A stretch of DNA of 64,000 nt, taken from assembly GCF_014295035.1 (NCBI RefSeq), contig NZ_CP060404.1, positions 4,434,501 through 4,498,500 on the forward strand, given 5' to 3'. Both the position numbers and the translations under genes were made by a program. The notes under the pieces were generated by a model that saw only the letters and a program-made list of their open reading frames with translations, had not been told where the DNA came from and did no database searches. Origin of the DNA: Streptomyces buecherae. Its GTDB lineage: Bacteria; Actinomycetota; Actinomycetes; Streptomycetales; Streptomycetaceae. Of the stretch, positions 1 to 9,128 are shown in pieces (within the stretch, counting starts at the first letter, position 1; each line of letters opens with the position of its first letter).

Positions 1-105
1 GGCACCGTCGAAGAGGTGGCCAGGGCAGCCGCGTTCCTCGCCTTCGACGCCACGTACACCACCGGCGCCGAACTCGCCGTGGACGGCGGCGCCACCCAGC
101 TCTGA
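1..105 (+). CDS. SDR family oxidoreductase, C-terminal end (partial)
   Basis: Only the last 34 codons and the TGA stop are present, so the gene enters from the left edge. The tail FLAFDATYTTGAELAVDGG is the usual end of a short-chain dehydrogenase/reductase, where the TG-x-x-L-x-VDGG strand closes the NAD(P)-binding Rossmann fold. The cofactor glycine motif and the catalytic Ser/Tyr/Lys lie outside the window, so neither substrate nor pathway can be inferred. It converges on an interrupted LysR gene; regulators of that family often sit beside the enzyme they control, but that link is only inference here. Confidence 0.8.
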   Translation, partial: GTVEEVARAAAFLAFDATYTTGAELAVDGGATQL

Positions 106-188
106 GCCGGCTGTCCCAGCCCCAGCCCTCAGCCCCCAGCCCTCAGCCGGTAGCCGTCGGTGCTCGGTCCGCGGGCGTCAGGCGCGGG

Positions 189-1085
189 TCAGGGGGCCGG
201 TGTGAGGGAGGCGGGCCGGGGCCAGGACTCCTGGCGGAGGAGTTCGAGCAGCGCCGTCTCGGCGGGGCCCGCGGCCTGTCGGACCACGGCGATGACGGGG
301 TGGGAGACGGGCGGGTCCACCGGGCGCACCAGGTGCGCGTGCTCGTGTGGCACCGCGGAGGCCGGGACGAGCGTCATGCCGAGGCCCTGGGCGGCCCAGC
401 GCGCGGCCGTCGCCGTCTGGGAGACGCGGGCGGCGGTGATCGGGGTGATGTCGTTCTCCCGCGCCACGTTCACCAGCACGCCGTCGAGCGCGCTGTCGCG
501 GTCGAACCGCACCCACGGCTCTCCCGCCAGCGCGCGCAGGTCGACCCGGTCGGCGGCGAGTCGCGGGTGCCCGACGCCCAGCACCACGACGAACTCCTCG
601 TCGCCGAGGTGGTGGGCGTTGGCGGGGCTGCGCTCGCACACCGCCATCAGGGCGAGGTCCAGTACGCCGCGGCGCCCGAGGCGTTCCATCTCGGCGGCGC
701 TCGGCTCCTCGAAGACGGTGACCTCAAGGCGCGGGAAGCGGCGGCGCAGGGCGCTCAGCGCGCCCGGCAACTGCCGGGTGCCGAAGCCCATCTGCACCGA
801 CACCACCAGTTCGCCCACCAGCTCGTCCGCTCCGGCCCGGGCCGTCGCCCGCGCCCGGCGCGACGCGTTGACCGCGATCTCCGCCTCCCGCAGGAACGCG
901 CGGCCGACCACGGTCGGCACCAGGCCGGTCGGCGTGCGGGCGAACAACTCCACGCCCAGCTCCCGCTCCAGGCCGCGGATCTGCTAGGACACCGAGGGCT
1001 GGGCCACGTGCAGCCGCTCCGCCGCCGCCGTGACCGACCCCTCCTCGGCCACGGCCAGGGCGTACTCGTACTGGCGAAGACTCAT
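189..1085 (-). pseudogene. LysR-family transcriptional regulator interrupted by an amber codon
   Basis: Read from the ATG at 1085, the frame encodes a LysR regulator of 298 codons: an N-terminal winged helix-turn-helix (MSLRQYEYALAVAEEG...) and a periplasmic-binding-like effector domain to residue 298. Codon 34 is TAG (positions 984-986), inside the recognition helix where the family has QPSVS-Q-QIRGLERELG. The expected Gln codon CAG differs from TAG by one base, so this is a clean nonsense change with the frame open on both sides. The longest uninterrupted frame restarts at a GTG near 953, which would lack the DNA-binding domain. Either the gene is dead, the base is a sequencing error, or the amber codon is read through. 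The effector domain keeps LysR features such as the MGFGTRQLPGAL strand. Confidence 0.85.
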
Positions 1086-1245
1086 TGGCTCCCGGCCTCC
1101 CGGCCTCTTTGCGCGGTCCGTCCCGTCGCGGGCTGTGCGGAGGTACGTAACCCGCGGCCGGCGGCGGAGATTCCCGCGCTCGCCGCACCGGGGCGCCCGG
1201 GGGGCGCACCAGGGCGTGGCGGGGCGTGGCGGGGCGGCCGGTCGG

Positions 1246-1413
1246 TCAGGCGTATCGGCGCTTGTGGTCGCCGGTGGGGAGGTAGGTGCGCAGGCACGTC
1301 GTGCAGTACCAGAGCCAGCGGTCCTCCTTGCCGGATCTGATCGCGCTCGTGTCCTTCCACAGCGGGCGGGTTCCGCAGGTGGGGCAGTGCGGGGGCCTCT
1401 GCACGGTGCTCAC
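1246..1413 (-). CDS. Small double-CXXC zinc-ribbon protein
   Basis: A 55-residue frame starts at GTG 1413, behind a good ribosome binding site (AGGAG six bases upstream), and ends in TGA at 1246. The product has CPTC near residues 10-13 and CTTC near residues 38-41, which together would bind one zinc ion in a zinc ribbon, and a basic tail ending HKRRYA. Trp-rich text between the knuckles (WKDTSAIRSGKEDRWLWYC) resembles small actinobacterial zinc-ribbon proteins whose role is unknown. It stands alone between the interrupted LysR gene and a long non-coding stretch. The start is well supported; the function is not, beyond probable zinc binding. Confidence 0.6.
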   Translation of the reverse strand: MSTVQRPPHCPTCGTRPLWKDTSAIRSGKEDRWLWYCTTCLRTYLPTGDHKRRYA

Positions 1414-1883
1414 GTAGGTCTCCTGGGGCGCGGTCCTGGCCGCCGCCCATGGTGCGGGGCGAACCGTGGGGGCGGGTCGCGGACGCCGTGGGCACTACCC
1501 GTACGGGGGAGGGGCGCGGGCCCTTGTTCGGTATCGGGGCCCGGGCGCCGGTGAGCCTGCCGGTGGGGTGGGTGTGACCGGCGTGCGCCGGGCACGCGCC
1601 GTGCGGTGGCGGGCGCACGGGAGCGGTCTGGCGTGGGGGCGGCGCGGGGCGTACGGGGAGCGGCGCGGGCGCGGTGCGAGGCGCAACGGAGCGTGACGGC
1701 GGGCCAGTTGGGGTGAGCGGGTTTAGGGGTGAAGCGTCATGCTTGCGGGGGAATCGGGGGCTGCGCGGCGTTCACGGCAGGCCCGGTGGGCAACTCTGGT
1801 CTCGCGACGTCGACACGGCGGCGAGGCGGTGGGCCCACTTCCTTGCCCGATGACCAACGCCCGTGATTCCAGGAGGAATTGAC
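1414..1883. other. Intergenic, no gene seen
   Basis: About 470 bases separate the zinc-ribbon gene from the small secreted protein. Only GC-rich shadow frames are present. The last 150 bases should hold the promoter of the secreted protein, but no convincing -35/-10 pair could be picked. Confidence 0.5.
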
Positions 1884-2198
1884 ATGGCAAGCACTCGCAC
1901 CGCACGCGTTCTGGCGGCCGTCGCCGCGCTCCCGTTGGCCATCGTCCTCATGGGTGGGGTGGCCCAGGCGGACAGCGGCGCCCTCGCGGCCGGCCTCTCG
2001 AAGGCCGAGTCGAACGACGGCGACGCCGCGCTGATCGGTAGCGGGGCCGGGCTGAACCTCGGGAACTCGACCACGACGCAGCAGAACGCCAACGGCTCGG
2101 GGGCCACGAACAACAACAACGACGCGAGCGTCATCGGTTCGGGCCTCACCCCGATCAGCCAGCACAACACCAACGTGAGCTTCGGCCCCCTGTGGTGA
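1884..2198 (+). CDS. Small secreted Asn/Ser/Gly-rich protein
   Basis: The ATG at 1884 follows a strong ribosome binding site (AGGAGG, eight bases upstream) and gives 104 residues. Residues 1-30 form a classic signal peptide: basic start, hydrophobic core (VLAAVAALPLAIVLMGGV) and an AQA-D type signal peptidase I site. The mature part is short, polar and free of cysteine. It contains two related stretches (AALIGSGAGLNLGNSTTTQQ and ASVIGSGLTPISQHNTNV), so it is probably a two-copy beta-strand repeat. The composition recalls rodlin and chaplin-type surface proteins of streptomycetes, but no diagnostic chaplin motif is visible. A role in the cell surface or aerial hyphae is inference from composition only. 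Confidence 0.75.
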   Translation: MASTRTARVLAAVAALPLAIVLMGGVAQADSGALAAGLSKAESNDGDAALIGSGAGLNLGNSTTTQQNANGSGATNNNNDASVIGSGLTPISQHNTNVSFGPLW

Positions 2199-2883
2199 GG
2201 CGGTGAGCGGGAGGTGAGTCTCGGGCCGCTGGTGCGCGGCGACGAGGCCGGCATGAGGTGATCGGTCGCGCGGCGGTGCCCTTCGGGGCCCGCCGCGCGA
2301 CTGTCGTGCGCCCCGGGCGCCGGCCTGCCCCGCGCACCGGCCCGCCGCGACCGCGGCCGTCGGCATGGGCGCCGGCATGGGCGTCGGCGCCGGCGTACGC
2401 GTCGCGTCGCCGGGGCGCCTGGCGGCGGGCGGGCATCCACCCGGGCGCGCGGGCCTCGCGGACGGGCCCGGGGCGGGTCGGGCCTTCGAGGGGGTCGGCC
2501 CCCGGACGGTCCGGCCCCCGGGCGCGCCGGAGCGCGACCCGCGCCCGGAGCCGGCCGACCCGCGCGGGAGCGCGGACGCGCGCCGGAGCCGGGCCGGAGC
2601 CGGTATGGGAGGCGGGGCGCGGCGGCGCGAGGCCGCAGGACGGCGAACCGGGCCGTAGCGAAACCGGGGCCGAGCCCGGACCCGGCAGCCGAGCGCGGAC
2701 CCGACTGCCGGGCGCGAGCCGGTCGCCCGGGGCGGGCTGCCCGGGGCGGGCTGCCCGGGGCGGGGGCGGGTGCCGCCGGGGTACCACGTCCGGGCTAGGT
2801 CGGGGTCGCGATCGCGGGGGCAGACGGCTGAACGACAGGCGTGTCTGCGGGCGCCACGGTGGGGCGGTGCCTTCACTCCTTTT
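2199..2883. other. Intergenic, very GC-rich, with a 14-base tandem repeat
   Basis: About 685 bases without a credible gene. Positions 2726-2764 carry nearly three copies of the 14-mer CCCGGGGCGGGCTG. Frames that are open here are low-complexity Arg/Pro/Gly text on both strands. The promoter of the following DUF1906 gene should lie in the less GC-rich end, around 2860-2890. Confidence 0.5.
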
Positions 2884-4323
2884 ATGGGACAAACGTATGG
2901 CACGCGCGGGCAGGGCCCGCGGTCTTGGCGTCTGCGACGCCGCCGGCCCCTCGGGCCCCTCAGACAGCCCGTGCAGGGCCGCCCGCACCGGAGCACGTGG
3001 CTGCGGCGGCTGGGACCGCCGCGGCGTCGACCGCCCTGGCTGTTGCCGCGCCAGGGGCCGCCGCCCCAGCGTCCGGGGTGGTGCCGCCGCTCCGGGCGGC
3101 TGGCCGGGGCCGTGATCGCGGTACTGACGGCGCTCGCCTCGCTGTGCGGCGTGCTGGTGGCCGGCCCGGTGTCGGTGGCGGAGGACCGTACGTACGGGCG
3201 CACGGGCGACGACTTCCTGCCCCACACCCTGCCGACCGGCGTCGACCCGGCCCACCCGCTGTCGGTCGACTCCCCCCTCCTGCGGACCTCGCCCGCCCGC
3301 ACGGCCCGGCTCGCGCCCATGGGCGCGGAGTGGCGGGCCGCCCCCGTCCGCGTCCCGTACAAGACGCCCCCCGAGCCCCCCGCCGCGCACCGCCCGGCCA
3401 CCGAGCCGAAGACGGAGCGGCCCATGACTGACCAGCCGAAGCCGCACCAGCCGAAGCCGCACCAGCCGAAACTCCAGCAGCCGAAGCCCCAGCAGCCCCA
3501 GGTCCAGCAGCCCCCGGGGAACAAGCCCAAGGCGCCCAAGCCGAAGGTCGACCGGCCCGTGGCGGACACGTCCACGGTCGACGAGACCAAGGCGGGCGGA
3601 GCGCAGCGGAAGATCTTCCAGGGCTGGGCGTTCGACCGGTGCCAGGCGCCGTCGGTGAGCACCATGCGGGCCTGGCTCGCCTCGCCGTACCGTGGCGTCG
3701 GCGTCTACTTCGGGGGCCGCGGCCGACACTGCAAGAACCAGAGACACCTCAACAAGAGCTGGCTGCGCGCGACCAAGCAGATGGGCTGGAACGTCCTTCC
3801 CATCTACGTCGGCTCCCAGTCGCCCTGCGTGATCGCGAACATCAAGCGGAAGTTCACGATCGGGGGCAACGCCTGGGCGCAGGGCCGACAGGAGGCGCGG
3901 GACGCGGTGAACCAGGCGCGCAGGCTGGGCATGGCCCCGGGCAGCGCGCTCTACCTCGACATGGAGGCGTACCGCCTCGGGCAGCGCCGCTGCGCCCGCA
4001 CCACGCTGGCCTTCGTGCGCTCGTGGAACCGCGAGGTGCGCCAGCAGAACTACGTGCCGGGGTTCTACAGCAGCGCCAACTCGGGCGTGCGCCACATGGA
4101 GCGGGCCCGCAAGGCGGGGGAGCGGGACCTGCCGGAGGTCATGTGGTTCGCGCGCTGGAACGTACCCCCGTCGTTGTACGGCGAGAAGTGGTTGGACCGC
4201 CGCGCCTGGCACCCGAACCGGCGTATCCACCAGTACGCGGGTGACGTCACCGAGCGGCACGGGGGCCGCCGGCTCGCCATCGACCGCAACCGCGTCGACG
4301 CCCCCGTGGCGATCATCCGCTGA
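2884..4323 (+). CDS. Secreted DUF1906 (glycoside-hydrolase-like) protein
   Basis: The frame ends with a clear DUF1906 domain, a TIM-barrel fold related to glycoside hydrolases and typified by Rv2525c of Mycobacterium. It starts at IFQGWAFDRCQAPSVSTMRAW and holds YRGVGVYFGG, LPIYVGSQ, the YLDMEAY strand with its acidic pair, GFYSSANSG and the final HQYAGDVTERHGG with a conserved Asp. Before it lie a hydrophobic export segment (AGAVIAVLTALASLCGVLVA) and a Pro/Lys/Gln linker with repeats of QPKPH. The protein is therefore exported and probably acts on, or binds, cell-wall polysaccharide. The N-terminus is uncertain: ATG 2884 has no obvious ribosome binding site and gives about 70 Arg/Pro-rich residues before the membrane segment, so an internal GTG may be the real start. 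Confidence 0.85.
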   Translation: MGQTYGTRGQGPRSWRLRRRRPLGPLRQPVQGRPHRSTWLRRLGPPRRRPPWLLPRQGPPPQRPGWCRRSGRLAGAVIAVLTALASLCGVLVAGPVSVAEDRTYGRTGDDFLPHTLPTGVDPAHPLSVDSPLLRTSPARTARLAPMGAEWRAAPVRVPYKTPPEPPAAHRPATEPKTERPMTDQPKPHQPKPHQPKLQQPKPQQPQVQQPPGNKPKAPKPKVDRPVADTSTVDETKAGGAQRKIFQGWAFDRCQAPSVSTMRAWLASPYRGVGVYFGGRGRHCKNQRHLNKSWLRATKQMGWNVLPIYVGSQSPCVIANIKRKFTIGGNAWAQGRQEARDAVNQARRLGMAPGSALYLDMEAYRLGQRRCARTTLAFVRSWNREVRQQNYVPGFYSSANSGVRHMERARKAGERDLPEVMWFARWNVPPSLYGEKWLDRRAWHPNRRIHQYAGDVTERHGGRRLAIDRNRVDAPVAIIR

Positions 4324-4663
4324 GGCCGGGTCCGGCGCCCCGCCACCGCCCTGACCACCGCGCACCGGCCCCCGTCGCCGGTGGGCGGGGCGGTCAGGCG
4401 GGGGCGGGGCGGCGGCGCGTCCGGGGCGCGGCTCATACCTGGGTCTCACGGCCGGTGACGCGTCCCGGGCCCGACGGGGCAGGCGTGGCAGGCGGGGGCG
4501 CGCGGAATCCGTGGCCCACGCCCCGCGACGCAACCCTGACAGACCCTGAGGGCCCTCCGCCCGTAGGAGGTGATGCCAGCACTACCCGTACAACCAGAGG
4601 CGGACTTTCCTTCGGCACCTGCGGCCGATCCGCGGGAGGGACTCCGCTTCTAGCGTTAACGGC
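4324..4663. other. Intergenic upstream of the sigma factor gene
   Basis: About 340 bases. The first part is GC-rich and may terminate the DUF1906 transcript. The part nearest 4663 is less GC-rich and should contain the sigma factor promoter. No named element could be identified. Confidence 0.4.
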
Positions 4664-5203
4664 ATGACCACGCCTGTGTGCAACAGCGCATCCACTGCTA
4701 GCACCTCCGGGTTCCCGTCGTTCACGTCCTACGTGCGGGACCGCGGCCCGGTGCTGCTGCGTACCGCCCGCTCGCTGACCGCGAACCCGAGCGACGCGGA
4801 AGACCTGCTTCAGACGGCGCTCACCAAGACGTACCTGGCGTGGGAGCGAATAGAGGACCACCGCGCGCTGGACGGTTACGTGCGCCGGGCCCTGGTCAAC
4901 ACGCGCACGTCGCAGTGGCGCAAGCGCAAGGTGGACGAGTTCGCCTGCGAGGAGCTGCCGGAGCCCGACCCGACGCCTGCGCCCGACCCGGCCGAGCAGC
5001 AGGTGTTGCGTGACGCGATGTGGCGGGCGGTGGTGCGGCTTCCGGACCGGCAGCGCGCCATGGTCGTCCTGCGGTACTACGAGGACCTGAGCGAGGCCCA
5101 GACCGCCGAGGTGCTCGGGGTCTCGATCGGCACCGTGAAGAGCGCCGTGTCCCGCGCGCTCGGCAAGCTCCGCGAGGACCCGGAGCTGAGCCGGGCCGCG
5201 TAG
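4664..5203 (+). CDS. SigE-family (ECF-type) RNA polymerase sigma factor
   Basis: This 179-residue protein has the two sigma-70 modules of the actinobacterial SigE family. Region 2 runs from about residue 15 to 85 (LLRTARSLTANPSDAEDLLQ, TALTKTYLAWERI, VRRALVNTRTSQWRKRK) and region 4 from about 115 to 172, where LPDRQRAMVVLRYYEDLSEA is followed by the helix-turn-helix VLGVSIGTVKSAVSRALGKL. There is no C-terminal sensor domain and no anti-sigma gene beside it. It would direct RNA polymerase to a specific promoter set. The ATG at 4664 lacks a strong ribosome binding site, and the first dozen residues are Ser/Thr-rich, so a slightly later start is possible. It stands alone, upstream of a short convergent gene. 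Confidence 0.93.
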   Translation: MTTPVCNSASTASTSGFPSFTSYVRDRGPVLLRTARSLTANPSDAEDLLQTALTKTYLAWERIEDHRALDGYVRRALVNTRTSQWRKRKVDEFACEELPEPDPTPAPDPAEQQVLRDAMWRAVVRLPDRQRAMVVLRYYEDLSEAQTAEVLGVSIGTVKSAVSRALGKLREDPELSRAA

Positions 5204-5310
5204 CGTGATCCGGCTCCGCGCGTGGCCCGCCCAGCCGTGGTGGCCCGGGCCGAGCCACCCGTGGCCCACGTGCGCCGGGGCGGTGGGCCCGGTCCGTACG
5301 GGTAGGGGCG

Positions 5311-5640
5311 TCAGACGGCCGGTCCGTACGGCGGAGCGGTGAGCGCGTGCCCGGGCGACGTGGGCGTCGTCGCGGCGTGGACCGTCACGGGCGTGCTGGT
5401 GTGCGGCGTGGGAGTCGGGGCGGAGCACCTCCGGTCGTCGACCAGGATCACGAGCGTGACCGGCTGTGGCGTGCCGCCGGTGGTGGTGTGGGCGGGGGCG
5501 AGCAGCAGGGCGGCGACCGCGGGCACCAGGCCCGCGAGGTCGCGGACGACCCGTAGGGCGCTGAACGCGTGGGCGGCGCGGAGTCGGGTGCGGAGTCCTC
5601 CGGTGCGGGATCTGGCGGGGTGCGTGGGCTGAGTGGTCAC
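5311..5640 (-). CDS. Small hypothetical protein with one hydrophobic segment
   Basis: A 109-residue frame from GTG 5640 is preceded by GGAAAGG about eight bases upstream. Residues 1-30 are basic and Thr-rich, residues 35-50 form one hydrophobic stretch (LAGLVPAVAALLLAPA), and the rest is a Thr/Pro-rich tail containing VTLVILVDDRR. This pattern fits an exported or membrane-anchored small protein. I do not recognise a family. Coding character is moderate: the frame is part of a longer open frame and no homologue is recalled, so it may be a shadow. It converges with the SigE-type sigma gene. Confidence 0.35.
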   Translation of the reverse strand: MTTQPTHPARSRTGGLRTRLRAAHAFSALRVVRDLAGLVPAVAALLLAPAHTTTGGTPQPVTLVILVDDRRCSAPTPTPHTSTPVTVHAATTPTSPGHALTAPPYGPAV

Positions 5641-6188
5641 GTCCAGTGCCTTTCCGAGATGGCGTGCGGGTCGTCCCGGGCGCGGACCGGGGCGGCCCCT
5701 TTTCCCTGTTTCTCTGTTTCCTCTGTTGCCTCTGTGCGTGTTCGTCCCGCGTGTGCGGTCAGGCGGCGTCGCGTGCCCGGGTGGCGCGGCGCGCCACCTC
5801 GGTCGCTCCGGCCGGTCAGGAGCCGACTCGACGGTCGCCACGACCGGTGCGCGGTGCTGTCGCGGCGATCGACGGTGTGCGGCGCTCGCGCGTGACGGCA
5901 CCACGGGTTCGCGCCGGTCATCCATGGCGGGCCGCCCGACGACATCTAATTATCGTGCGTGAAAGAAAATTATCATAGACGTTCGCACGTGAAAGTTCGG
6001 GTGAGGGTGCGTCAGGAACATGTCCGGTGTTTCGGGATTGACAGCGAGGTCAGCGCGTCGCAGAATCGCATGGCCGTTCGGAACAAGCTGTTCCATAGCG
6101 ATGAGTGGAGTGTGTACCGTATGGATTGAGCCGACTAGTGGCCGGAACATGGCGGGCGTGAATCTGTCACGACCGGTACATTGCATGC
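5641..6188. promoter_or_regulatory. Leader of the XRE gene with an AT-rich island and CGTGAAA repeats
   Basis: About 550 bases. From roughly 5945 to 6190 the base composition is much richer in A and T than anything nearby. Three copies of CGTGAAA occur at 5958-5964, 5988-5994 and 6188-6194, the last overlapping the XRE start codon. AATTATC occurs twice near 5948 and 5969. No gene is seen. The composition suggests a complex promoter or horizontally acquired DNA. Confidence 0.5.
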
Positions 6189-6202
6189 GTGAAAAATGTA
6201 CC
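6175..6202 (+). promoter_or_regulatory. Inverted repeat spanning the XRE start codon, candidate operator
   Basis: GGTACATT at 6175-6182 and its exact complement AATGTACC at 6195-6202 are separated by 12 bases that contain the GTG start at 6189. A regulator bound here would block both transcription and translation. Autorepression by the XRE protein is the simple reading, but this is inference. Confidence 0.5.
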
Positions 6203-6608
6203 CACCTTTGGTGACTGGCTACGCGACCGTCTGATCGCTCGCGGCTACGACCTCGGCCCCCGGGGAGGTGGCCGCAGCCGGTTCGCCGAGCACGCCGGCA
6301 TCTCGCCTCCCACCGTCGGACGCCTGCTGCGCGGCGACCACGCCGCGGCGGACATGCGCGTCCTCGCGGCGGTCGCGGACGCGCTCGACGTCCCGTTCGT
6401 CGACGTCCTCACCCATGCGCGCGTCCTCACGGCTGACGACGTGGAAGCCATCCGGCGACACGCCCCTACTCCCCCGACCCTCACGCCCGAACAGGCCGCC
6501 GACGGCCTCGGCATCGTGGACCCGGAACCACGCCGGGTCTTCCTCGCCACCGTCGCGGCCCTACGCCCACTCTCGGCCGCGACGGAGCGGCACCAGCAAC
6601 AGGAGTAG
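6189..6608 (+). CDS. XRE-family helix-turn-helix regulator
   Basis: The GTG start at 6189 gives 139 residues. An XRE/Cro-type helix-turn-helix fills residues 8-75: FGDWLRDRLIARGYDL, then SRFAEHAGISPPTVGRLLRG (recognition helix) and VLAAVADALDVPFVDVLTHA. An acidic/Pro-rich segment and a short C-terminal helix follow. There is no effector or peptidase domain. No ribosome binding site is seen, so the message may be leaderless or very short-leadered. The start lies inside an inverted repeat. The gene is followed three bases later by a small membrane-protein gene, so the two are probably one unit, as in many regulator/small-protein pairs of actinobacterial mobile DNA. Confidence 0.8.
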   Translation: MKNVPTFGDWLRDRLIARGYDLGPRGGGRSRFAEHAGISPPTVGRLLRGDHAAADMRVLAAVADALDVPFVDVLTHARVLTADDVEAIRRHAPTPPTLTPEQAADGLGIVDPEPRRVFLATVAALRPLSAATERHQQQE

Positions 6609-6611
6609 ACC

Positions 6612-6809
6612 GTGACTCGCACCCGCACCACGTTCCGCCTCACCACAGCCGTGCTGGTGACAGCGGTCGTCACGACCGTCGTGACGCGGACGGCTGAGCG
6701 GCGGAGGTGCGCGCGGGTCATCGTCCAGGCGGAGCGGGTCGCCTACCGGCACGGGGTACGACACATGACGGACGGGTGCCTGGCGGCCGGATGCCTGTGC
6801 CGCGCCTGA
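6612..6809 (+). CDS. Small Cys-containing membrane protein next to the XRE regulator
   Basis: A 65-residue frame begins at GTG 6612, only three bases after the XRE stop, with AGGAG inside the end of the upstream gene as its ribosome binding site. Residues 8-25 form one hydrophobic segment (FRLTTAVLVTAVVTTVV). A basic stretch and a C-terminal tail with three cysteines (CLAAGCLC) follow. The tight spacing implies translational coupling to the regulator. No family is recognised. A partner or target of the regulator is possible, but no function can be claimed. Confidence 0.55.
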   Translation: MTRTRTTFRLTTAVLVTAVVTTVVTRTAERRRCARVIVQAERVAYRHGVRHMTDGCLAAGCLCRA

Positions 6810-7374
6810 GCGGACGGACCCACGCCCACGCGGCCCAAGCCGACCAAGCCGCCCGCGCGCCACCCGAGCCACGTGTTTCCCGCACCACCCCGCGCGCCCG
6901 CGCCGCCCCGCGCGTCACCGGAGCCACCCGCGCGCCGGAACGTCACCCGCGACCCTCGCGCGCCCCGCGCCACCCGGCTCCCCGCGCCGCTTCCCCGCCG
7001 CAGCCGCAGCCGCTTCCCCGCCGCAGCCGCGGCGCCGGCCTGCCCGCGTCCGCAGCCCCCGCCTGCCTGCCCGCGTCCGCGCGCGTCTTCGCCAGCCCGA
7101 CCGATCCCAGGCGCGCTGCCAGCCGGTGGACGTAGCGGAACTCACACTTCCGCCCACCGCCCGGCCGCCCCGCGTCGCCGCGCGGCCCGTGCCCGCTCTG
7201 TTGCCGGCCTCGCGGCCCGTGCCGGCGGTCGCCGGGGGTCGCGCGCCGCCGCGCCGGGCGTCCGAAACGGGTCCCGGCGTCACCCCGTAGTAGTGACATC
7301 CCACCGGGTGACTGCGATATTGCAGCCCATCCCTTACTCGCGCGTAACCCTCACTCGTTTTCTGGGAGGCCCCG
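6810..7374. other. Intergenic with a 20-base direct repeat
   Basis: About 565 bases of Pro/Arg/Ala-type low-complexity DNA with no believable gene. A 20-base direct repeat occurs at 6988-7007 and 7011-7030. The last 100 bases are less GC-rich and hold the acyl-CoA synthetase promoter region. Confidence 0.5.
7312..7325 (+). promoter_or_regulatory. Small palindrome upstream of the acyl-CoA synthetase gene
   Basis: CTGCGATATTGCAG is a near-perfect dyad (CTGC/GCAG arms, ATAT centre) 50 bases before the GTG start. It could be an operator or overlap a -10 element. The evidence is symmetry and position only. Confidence 0.3.
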
Positions 7375-9027
<1,653 letters not shown>

Positions 9028-9034
9028 CGGCGCC

Positions 9035-9078
9035 GGGGGCGGCGACGCGGGCGGTGCCCCGCCCGCGTCGCCGCCCCC
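9035..9078. terminator. Bidirectional hairpin terminator
   Basis: A perfect 20-base-pair stem (9035-9054 with 9059-9078) with a TGCC loop lies between two convergent genes. No T-run follows, as is usual for terminators in high-GC actinomycetes. It can serve both strands. Confidence 0.8.
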
Positions 9079-9095
9079 GTTCCCGCTCGCCCCGC

Positions 9096-9128
9096 CCTCG
9101 CTCAGTCCTCGCTCAGTCCTCGCTCAGT
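9096..9128 (-). repeat. Three tandem 11-base repeats over the alginate lyase stop codon
   Basis: CCTCGCTCAGT is present three times in a row without mismatch. The third copy contains the TGA stop of the lyase gene on the minus strand (9124-9126), so the duplication adds further in-phase-independent stops beyond the gene. It looks like replication slippage. Confidence 0.8.

Noticed and set aside
160..1340. Plus-strand frames opposite the LysR gene
   Set aside because: The LysR domains read clearly on the minus strand; the plus-strand frames are low-complexity shadows.
2155..4533. Minus-strand frame of 792 codons opposite the DUF1906 gene
   Set aside because: It is antisense to a recognisable domain, spans the intergenic repeats, and has no motif.
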